A DNA stretch of 64,000 bases, taken from NCBI RefSeq assembly GCF_002019795.1, contig NZ_KV917381.1:512001-576000 (forward strand), in the 5' to 3' direction. Below are positions 58,915 to 64,000 of this stretch, piece by piece (the first letter of the stretch is position 1; every line of letters begins with the position of its first letter). This stretch comes from Bacillus alkalicellulosilyticus. GTDB lineage: Bacteria > Bacillota > Bacilli > Bacillales > Bacillaceae_F. A program made the position numbers and the translations under genes. The notes beneath the pieces are model-generated. The model did no database searches and had not been told where the DNA came from. It was given only the letters and a program-made list of their open reading frames with translations.

Positions 58915-58941
58915 ATGTTTCATAAATTTGACACAGGTTAG
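58915..58941 (+). CDS. Possible 8-residue leader peptide
   Basis: ATG to TAG encodes MFHKFDTG. It is preceded by AGGAGGTGAT, one of the best ribosome sites in the window, at 10 nt. It lies about 80 bp ahead of the xylanase start and may be a leader or a relic of a longer gene. Support is the ribosome site only. Confidence 0.35.
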   Translation: MFHKFDTG

Positions 58942-59023
58942 TATTGACTAGAATTGGTTTTAATTCCCAAGTAGTGTGTAGGTAAGTAGTGCCATAAAAA
59001 AATCGATGGAGGTAGAGTACAGT

Positions 59024-59656
59024 ATGAAAAAATTTAGAAAAAAATTGGTGACGGTATTATTTGTAGCTTTAATGGGGGTAAGTACAATTGCAACTTCAGC
59101 AAGCGCGAACACGTATTGGCAAAATTGGACCGATGGTGGTGGGACAGTAAATGCTACCAATGGATCTGGCGGTAATTACAGTGTTACATGGAGAGATACT
59201 GGGAACTTTGTTGTTGGTAAAGGTTGGGGAACAGGAACTCCAAACAGAGTAATTAATTACAATGCTGGACTTTGGAACCCGCAAGGAAATGCTTATTTGA
59301 CTCTTTATGGATGGACGAGAAACTCTCTGATTGAGTATTATGTTGTGGATAGCTGGGGTACTTATAGACCTACAGGAACATATAGAGGATCACTAAATAG
59401 TGATGGCGGAAGATATGACATTTATACGACGATGAGATATAATCAACCTTCTATTGACGGCACACAAACGTTCCAACAATACTGGAGTGTACGACAATCT
59501 AAAAGACCAACAGGAAGCAATGTAAGTATTAACTTTGGAAACCATGTTAACGCTTGGAGAAATGCAGGAATGCATTTAGGAAGTAGCTGGTCTTACCAGG
59601 TATTAGCTACAGAGGGATACCAAAGTAGTGGAAGCTCAAACGTAACAGTTTGGTAA
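59024..59656 (+). CDS. xynA: Secreted GH11 endo-1,4-beta-xylanase
   Basis: 210 residues: signal peptide (1-28, ending SASA) and a complete GH11 jelly roll. Catalytic residues: E104 in [15 protein letters not shown] (nucleophile) and E197 in [13 protein letters not shown] (acid/base). The thumb loop carries PSIDG. N61 ([10 protein letters not shown]), next to the acid/base in the fold, is Asn as in neutral/alkaline GH11 enzymes, whereas acidic ones have Asp. No carbohydrate-binding module is attached. The start is the ATG at 59024 (GGAGG upstream); the ATG at 59006 contains that site. It cuts xylan outside the cell. Confidence 0.96.
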   Translation: MKKFRKKLVTVLFVALMGVSTIATSASANTYWQNWTDGGGTVNATNGSGGNYSVTWRDTGNFVVGKGWGTGTPNRVINYNAGLWNPQGNAYLTLYGWTRNSLIEYYVVDSWGTYRPTGTYRGSLNSDGGRYDIYTTMRYNQPSIDGTQTFQQYWSVRQSKRPTGSNVSINFGNHVNAWRNAGMHLGSSWSYQVLATEGYQSSGSSNVTVW

Positions 59657-60031
59657 TCCGTCACTAAGACGTAAGTAACTGACATTCAGATCGGTACTTG
59701 ATAAAATAAAATAATTGATATTGCATGGCCTGTGGTTTTATAAAACTAGCGGCTTTATCCAGAAAAGATACATACCTACTTACTACTTGAATGAACCTAT
59801 CTGTCGAGGGAAGGACTTACCCGGGACTGTCTTCAAGCAAAGGGACAATTGTGTGATATACCCTTTAAATAATGGAGACAAAACGGAGTCACTACTTCGA
59901 GTTTGAACCGTCAGTTAAATTGCGTTGCGAGAAGCTTCTCGTAACAATTACAGCAATCTGCGACGATACCGGAGGTGAGTGATAGGCCATCATGGCCTAT
60001 CCTCACCTTATCAGTTTAAAGGAGATATGAT
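59657..60031. other. Unexplained intergenic region with inverted repeats
   Basis: About 375 bp. It has two hairpin candidates, GTTGCGAGAAG / CTTCTCGTAAC (59924-59945, one mismatch) and the longer hairpin at 59974-60007. I recognise no RNA family, and the one open frame has no ribosome site. Confidence 0.45.
59974..60007 (+). terminator. Hairpin, possible terminator or attenuator
   Basis: GGTGAG / CTCACC encloses ATAGGCC / GGCCTAT with a 5-nt loop. It ends 24 bp before the FGE-like gene start and has no clear T-run, so it may act on the leader rather than as a terminator. Confidence 0.45.
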
Positions 60032-60886
60032 ATGAGAAAGTTAGTTGTTTTTTTGTTAATGGTCATGACTGTTGTAATCAGCGCTTGCTCGCAAACGAAT
60101 TCTACAAACAATGATAATAGTAAAGAGAATGATAATTTTATACTAGTTACTGGTGGACCAATTGTGAACACCACCTCCAACTATTATGGAGAAGAAACAA
60201 TTTCTGATTTTTATATTGGCAAATATGAGGTGACTCAAAAAGAATGGGTAGAGGTTATGGGCGATAACCCATCTTATTTCATTGGAGACAACTTGCCTGT
60301 TGAAATGGTAAGCTGGTATGACGCTATTGAGTACAGCAATAAGAGAAGTATAAGTGAAGGGTTAGAACCATATTACAATATTGAAAGCGATAAAGTTGAT
60401 CCAGATAACATTAGTGAATACGATCCTATTAAATGGATAGTGACTATCAATGAGGATGCCAACGGATACAGATTGCCAACTGAAGCGGAATGGGAGTATG
60501 CTGCAAGTGGAGGTCAGTTGAGCGAGAACTTTACATACAGCGGAAGCGATACGGCAGATGACGTATCCTGGTATTGGAGAAACGCTGGAGATGAATATTT
60601 AACTGGAGATTGGCACTGGCCTATTTTAGAAGACAATAATAATAAAACAAAGGAAGTTGGGTCCAAAGAAGCCAATGAGTTAGGACTTTTTGATATGTCT
60701 GGCAATGTAAGAGAATGGTGCTGGGACTGGTACGAAGATGCAGAAATCCCTAGTGGTTCGTTTCGTGTAGTGAAGGGTGGCGGTTGGATCGGCGATGTAA
60801 GCAATAACGAAATCTCTTTTCGTGGTAAATTTGAAGCAAGTGGTTACGGTCCGGATCAAGGATTTCGTTTGGCGAGAAACCGTTAA
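60032..60886 (+). CDS. Lipoprotein with formylglycine-generating-enzyme-like (SUMF1) domain
   Basis: 284 residues. Lipobox VISACS, a short Asn-rich linker, then an FGE-sulfatase domain: FYIGKYEVTQKEWVEVMGDNPS, LPVEMVSWYDAIEYSNKRS, YRLPTEAEWEYAASGG, DMSGNVREWCWDWYED and FRVVKGGGWIGD..GFRLAR. The Cys pair of true formylglycine-generating enzymes is not evident, and no sulfatase gene is nearby, so it may be a non-catalytic relative acting at the surface. TAAAGGAG precedes the ATG. Confidence 0.85.
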   Translation: MRKLVVFLLMVMTVVISACSQTNSTNNDNSKENDNFILVTGGPIVNTTSNYYGEETISDFYIGKYEVTQKEWVEVMGDNPSYFIGDNLPVEMVSWYDAIEYSNKRSISEGLEPYYNIESDKVDPDNISEYDPIKWIVTINEDANGYRLPTEAEWEYAASGGQLSENFTYSGSDTADDVSWYWRNAGDEYLTGDWHWPILEDNNNKTKEVGSKEANELGLFDMSGNVREWCWDWYEDAEIPSGSFRVVKGGGWIGDVSNNEISFRGKFEASGYGPDQGFRLARNR

Positions 60887-60959
60887 CTATTAATGATGAG
60901 TTATATTCAAAAATACTGCCATTGGGTGCATTTGGGACAACCCCTTATTTTGATCGAAT

Positions 60960-60997
60960 AGCCATTTCCTAATCACAGGAGATGGCTTTTTGTTTTT
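60960..60997 (+). terminator. Terminator of the FGE-like gene
   Basis: An 11-bp stem (AGCCATTTCCT / AGGAGATGGCT, one G-T pair) with a 6-nt loop and TTTTTGTTTTTT. Confidence 0.88.
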
Positions 60998-60999
60998 TA

Positions 61000-61051
61000 T
61001 CGGGTTTCGGGTGGTGCCTGGCACGCCCCGAACGACCCGAACCACCCGAAA
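61000..61051. repeat. GGTGCCTGGCACC palindrome, copy 4 (rearranged)
   Basis: The left arm TTCGGGTGGTGCC-T-GGCAC is followed by GCCCCGAACGACCCGAACC, then ACCCGAA; the right arm appears partly duplicated. Confidence 0.65.
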
Positions 61052-61151
61052 AGTTTAGACATCCTTAAGGACCTCTTTAGAAATTCTTTAGAACTCAACT
61101 CTATACTGAGTTTTGTAAGAAGGAAGTTATATTCGTAAGGAGGAACTTATT

Positions 61152-61715
61152 ATGGAAGAGTCAATGTCAATTATGTTTTCGATTGAATCGTGGTATGTGT
61201 TAGTCCCTATGTTCATTGGAGGAGTAATCTTGCTAATGAAATGGAGAAAGGAGAAAGAGAGTCCAATATCTTTCCAACAGTATGTCGTAGTTATCTCGTT
61301 TGGGATATACTTACTTAGCGTTATTCATCTAGTGTTTTTTCCGATTGATGTGAACATAGGTGATTATGCCAATCAAACTCCATGGTATAAGACGATTAAC
61401 TTCATACCAGTTTTAACGATTGATGTTTTTACGTTTTTATTAAACATCCTTATGCTTGTGCCTTTTGGGATGTATATTCCTTTTCTAAAATCATCTGTAA
61501 CTTCTGTTAAAACAGTAGCAAAGTATGGTTTTATGCTAAGTCTTTCCTTTGAAGTTTTACAAATGGTTATTCGAATCACTCTAGGAAGCGGGCGAAGTTC
61601 AGATATTAATGACCTACTGGCAAATACTGCAGGTGCCGTGATTGGATTTCTAATTATCAAGGCAATGTTATCTTATAGACCACTTAAACGAATGTTTATA
61701 CAATTTCAGCTTTAG
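61152..61715 (+). CDS. VanZ family membrane protein
   Basis: 187 residues with five membrane helices (about 14-30, 44-66, 92-110, 124-143 and 155-172) and the VanZ core: INFIPVLTID..FLLNILMLVPFGMYIPFL, SFEVLQMVIRITLGSGRSSDINDLLANTAGAVIGF. It lies 20 bp before an OmpR-type regulator and a kinase gene, so it is the first gene of a VanZ-regulator-sensor unit. No VanHAX ligase genes are present. Ribosome site TAAGGAGGA. A role in glycopeptide tolerance is only suggested by name. Confidence 0.9.
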   Translation: MEESMSIMFSIESWYVLVPMFIGGVILLMKWRKEKESPISFQQYVVVISFGIYLLSVIHLVFFPIDVNIGDYANQTPWYKTINFIPVLTIDVFTFLLNILMLVPFGMYIPFLKSSVTSVKTVAKYGFMLSLSFEVLQMVIRITLGSGRSSDINDLLANTAGAVIGFLIIKAMLSYRPLKRMFIQFQL

Positions 61716-61735
61716 ACAATTGAGGAGGGAAAATA

Positions 61736-62419
61736 GTGAAGAGCGTTTTAATCGTAGAGGATGACCAACAGATTGCAGAGTTGATTGAACTCTATATCAA
61801 GAATGAAGGGTACTCAGTCGCAAAAGCTGAAGATGGAATAGAGGCGTTACGGAAATTAGAGCAGTCGTCTTATGACCTAATTATATTAGATATCATGATG
61901 CCAAACATGGATGGACTTCAGTTTTGCAAAGAGGTACGTAAAAACAATCATGTTCCGATTTTAATGGTAAGTGCCAAGGTAGAGGACATGGATAAAATTG
62001 TTGGTTTAATGACTGGGGCCGATGATTATTTGAGCAAACCATTTAATCCGCTAGAACTCACTGCTAGGGTTAAGGCATTGCTGAGGAGAACTTCAATGAA
62101 CCAAATGAGTCAGGACGATGATGTGCTTCAAGTTGGTTCTCTGCAAATTGATAGGCAGAGTCACTCAGTATCTGTAGAGGGACACGTTATAAAATTAACG
62201 GCGCGAGAATTTGAGATTTTAGTTCTTCTTGCAAGGCATCGTGGGCGAGTTTTTGCATCGGAAGAGATTTTCGAGAAAGTCTGGAATGAGCCTGGAGATG
62301 GGTCTAATCAAACGGTGATGGTTCATATTAGTAACCTCCGTGAAAAGCTTGAAGCGGCGGCACCTGGGGAAACCATCATAAAAACCGTTTGGGGAGTGGG
62401 GTATAAAATTGAAAAATAA
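61736..62419 (+). CDS. OmpR-family response regulator (VanR-like)
   Basis: 227 residues: receiver with IVEDDQQIAELI, phospho-Asp in LIILDIMMPNMDG, MVSAK and LSKPFNPLE, and winged helix with LTAREFEILVLLARHRGRVFASEEIFE, TVMVHISNLREKL and TVWGVGYKI. The GTG start has GAGGAGGG 6 nt upstream. It overlaps the kinase gene by 11 nt. Confidence 0.94.
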   Translation: MKSVLIVEDDQQIAELIELYIKNEGYSVAKAEDGIEALRKLEQSSYDLIILDIMMPNMDGLQFCKEVRKNNHVPILMVSAKVEDMDKIVGLMTGADDYLSKPFNPLELTARVKALLRRTSMNQMSQDDDVLQVGSLQIDRQSHSVSVEGHVIKLTAREFEILVLLARHRGRVFASEEIFEKVWNEPGDGSNQTVMVHISNLREKLEAAAPGETIIKTVWGVGYKIEK

Positions 62420-63512
62420 TATCATTCAACTGTTGAGATGGTTGCCAACATGGAAAATTGGAATGTATGTCCTTCTTTCCTTAGGGTTAGGCATGATAAC
62501 GGCTGTTGTTATACTACCAGCTCTATGGTATCTAGAAGATAACTCTAGATTTTTTGAGAGTTTGTTATTTTTACTTTCGTATTTTCGTTATTTCGTATTA
62601 CTTGGTTTTTATGGTGTAATGATGCTGTTTTTTATGTTCCTTTTTTATCATTATGAAAGAAAAAAATATCTTATTTCTCATCTAAACAAGATAACGAAGG
62701 AAATTCAACTTCTTGCGAGTAGAGAAATGACCTCTGCAAACATCACGGGACATAATGAATTTCAAGAGCTTGCAGACGGAGTGAATAGGCTTGTTATAAA
62801 ATCTGAAGAAGCTATTCATGAGGTGAAGAAAGTTGAGCAGTTAAAAAATGAACTGATTACTAATGTCGCGCATGACCTTAGGTCACCACTTACGTCCATA
62901 CTTGGCTACGTCGATTTAATTAACAATGACCACTGCCGTGATGAGGTCGAGCTTCGATATTATGTACAAATTATTCATGACAAAGCAGCAAGTTTACATT
63001 CATTAATTAACGATATATTTGAATATACGTATGTGCAAAACCAGCAAGTCATCATTCAGAAACAATCCATTCACATTGAAGAAATAATAAATCAACTCGC
63101 TGTTCAATCAAGACTTCAGCTAGAAGAAGCAGGTATGGAATGGCGATTGTACTCCACTGCAACAGACCCTGTGGTGCTTGGGGATGGAGGGAAACTAGCA
63201 AGAGTATTCGAGAATCTTATCCAAAATGCAATTCGATATGGCAGTGAAGGAAAATATCTCGATGTAAGATTAAGTGATACAGAAGACAAGGTTACAATTG
63301 AAGTTGTGAATTACGGTGATCCGATTCCTAGCATCGACATCCCTCATATATTTGAACGTTTTTACCGAGTTGAAAAATCACGTTCCCACGATACAGGTGG
63401 CTCCGGTTTAGGTTTAGCGATTGCAAAAAGTATTATAGACTTACATGGCGGCCACATCGAAGTAAATAGTTCACCAGGAACAACTATTTTTAAAGTAGAG
63501 CTTATGAAATAG
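62409..63512 (+). CDS. Sensor histidine kinase (VanS-like)
   Basis: 367 residues. Two membrane helices (about 17-38 and 60-82) enclose a short loop of about 20 residues, so there is little room for a sensor domain. H-box LITNVAHDLRSPLTSILGYVDL, N-box FENLIQNAIRYG, G-boxes YGDPIP and GGSGLGLAIAKSIIDLHGG. The start is a TTG inside the regulator gene (overlap 11 nt) preceded by GGAGTGGGG. It is the likely partner of the upstream regulator. Confidence 0.93.
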   Translation: MKNNIIQLLRWLPTWKIGMYVLLSLGLGMITAVVILPALWYLEDNSRFFESLLFLLSYFRYFVLLGFYGVMMLFFMFLFYHYERKKYLISHLNKITKEIQLLASREMTSANITGHNEFQELADGVNRLVIKSEEAIHEVKKVEQLKNELITNVAHDLRSPLTSILGYVDLINNDHCRDEVELRYYVQIIHDKAASLHSLINDIFEYTYVQNQQVIIQKQSIHIEEIINQLAVQSRLQLEEAGMEWRLYSTATDPVVLGDGGKLARVFENLIQNAIRYGSEGKYLDVRLSDTEDKVTIEVVNYGDPIPSIDIPHIFERFYRVEKSRSHDTGGSGLGLAIAKSIIDLHGGHIEVNSSPGTTIFKVELMK

Positions 63513-63538
63513 GGTCGACCACTGGCACCACCGAAATC
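63513..63538. repeat. Degenerate GGTGCCTGGCACC palindrome, copy 5
   Basis: GGTCGACCACTGGCACCACCGAAAT keeps the right arm (TGGCACCACC..GAAAT) but the left arm has decayed. Confidence 0.5.
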
Positions 63539-63544
63539 GAACAA

Positions 63545-63584
63545 AAAAGTCGCTTTGCTGTACGAATACAGTAAAGCGACTTTT
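63545..63584. terminator. Terminator between the VanS-like kinase and ahpF
   Basis: An 18-bp stem (AAAAGTCGCTTTGCTGTA and complement, one G-T pair) with a 4-nt loop. A/T ends allow termination in both directions. Confidence 0.9.
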
Positions 63585-63591
63585 CGTCTAT

Positions 63592-64000
63592 CTAATTACG
63601 AATAAGGTAGTCAAAGGCACCTAATGATGCAGTTGCTCCTGATCCCATTGAGATAATGATTTGGTTATATGCGCTATCTGTACAATCTCCAGCAGCAAAT
63701 AATCCTGGAACGGTTGTAGAACCATGTTTGTCAACAATGATTTCACCGATGCGATTGCGCTCAACAACGCCTTCTAGCCAATCTGTGTTAGGTACTAGAC
63801 CGATTTGGACAAACACACCTTGTAATTCAACATGTGTTTCTTCTTGTGTATCACGGTCAATATACGTAATTCCGTTTACGCTGTCTGTACCGGTAATTTC
63901 TTTGGTTTGTACATTCTTTACAACAGTTACGTTTGGTAAGCTGTGTAAACGGTCTTGAAGAACTTGGTCAGCTTTTAATTCCGGCATGAATTCTAGAACG
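63592..64000 (-). CDS. ahpF: Alkyl hydroperoxide reductase subunit F, C-terminal part (cut by window end)
   Basis: AhpF is the flavin disulfide reductase that feeds electrons from NADH to the peroxidase AhpC. Only the last 136 residues or so are in the window; the frame stays open to the right edge (VLEF precedes [12 protein letters not shown]). The visible part includes [33 protein letters not shown], the FAD motif [12 protein letters not shown] and the terminal [18 protein letters not shown]. The CxxC redox centre lies outside. It is convergent with the VanS-like gene. Confidence 0.95.
   Translation of the reverse strand, partial: VLEFMPELKADQVLQDRLHSLPNVTVVKNVQTKEITGTDSVNGITYIDRDTQEETHVELQGVFVQIGLVPNTDWLEGVVERNRIGEIIVDKHGSTTVPGLFAAGDCTDSAYNQIIISMGSGATASLGAFDYLIRN

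Larger units (their letters stand above)
58525..59005. other. Intergenic region with two GC palindromes and an 8-codon ORF
   Basis: About 480 bp. It contains palindromes at 58539 and 58702, AT-rich sequence, and a short ORF at 58915 with an ideal ribosome site. No longer gene seen. Confidence 0.6.

Noticed and set aside
59715-59906. 63-residue open frame in the spacer after the xylanase
   Set aside because: TTG start, no Shine-Dalgarno site and no recognisable domain.
61152-63512. A complete vancomycin-resistance cluster
   Set aside because: Only VanZ-, VanR- and VanS-like proteins are present; no VanH, VanA or VanX genes were found.

Overview
This window looks like chromosomal DNA from a low-GC, Gram-positive, spore-forming member of the Bacillaceae. 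It is probably an alkaliphilic, hemicellulose-degrading lineage (Alkalihalobacillus / Halalkalibacter / Halalkalibacterium type). That placement rests on strong AGGAGG-type ribosome binding sites, frequent TTG and GTG starts, TatAd/TatCd and PdaA closely resembling the Bacillus proteins, a DUF3231 protein, and a GH81-CBM6-CBM56 glucanase with the domain order known from B. halodurans. No rRNA, tRNA, CRISPR array, prophage or intact insertion sequence was seen. Both ends cut a gene: a GyrI-like protein at the left and AhpF at the right.

Layout. 0-10.5 kb holds housekeeping and stress genes: GyrI-like, DUF4177, VOC protein, PdaA, GAF protein, RlmCD-type rRNA methyltransferase, an orphan lipoprotein, an aldo/keto reductase divergent from its probable MerR regulator, and a Nudix hydrolase. 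10.6-12.7 kb is a GH120 beta-xylosidase. 13-17.3 kb is DUF3231 followed by a Tat-export island (tatCd divergent from phoX-tatAd). 17.4-31.1 kb carries a C39-like lipoprotein, a YqjF protein, a two-component system divergent from an MMPL exporter, a VanZ protein, a double ferritin-like protein, and a PadR-controlled drug ABC exporter. 31.4-34.5 kb is the GH81 glucanase. 34.9-36.7 kb has three tandem copies of one small membrane-anchored protein, the middle one broken by a nonsense codon. 36.9-42.1 kb has a sigma/anti-sigma pair and an ABC/two-component module of the lantibiotic-immunity type. 42.2-46.2 kb is a Fur-type siderophore uptake operon. 46.5-49.7 kb has small accessory genes. 50-58.5 kb is a sugar module: a membrane-anchored sugar-binding sensor, a LytS/YesM kinase and a YesN regulator, then a ChvE-MmsA-MmsB importer. 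59-63.5 kb has a GH11 xylanase, an FGE-like lipoprotein and a VanZ-VanR-VanS-like cluster.

How the genes fit together. The secreted GH11 xylanase, the cytoplasmic GH120 beta-xylosidase and the sugar-sensing importer form a plausible xylan-to-xylose pathway. Cre-like boxes lie before the importer and the GH81 gene. PhoX, TatAd and TatCd form a substrate-plus-translocase unit.

The most unusual signal is non-coding. Five intergenic elements, three on the + strand and two on the - strand, share one RNA-like architecture: a 5-6 bp stem, a symmetric 8-9 nt internal loop usually containing TTCG, a second 5-6 bp stem, a long inner hairpin with a 7-nt loop, and a terminator-like hairpin. The stem sequences differ between copies while pairing is kept. 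A separate GC-rich palindrome family with a GGTGCC(A/T)GGCACC core occurs five times, once degenerate.
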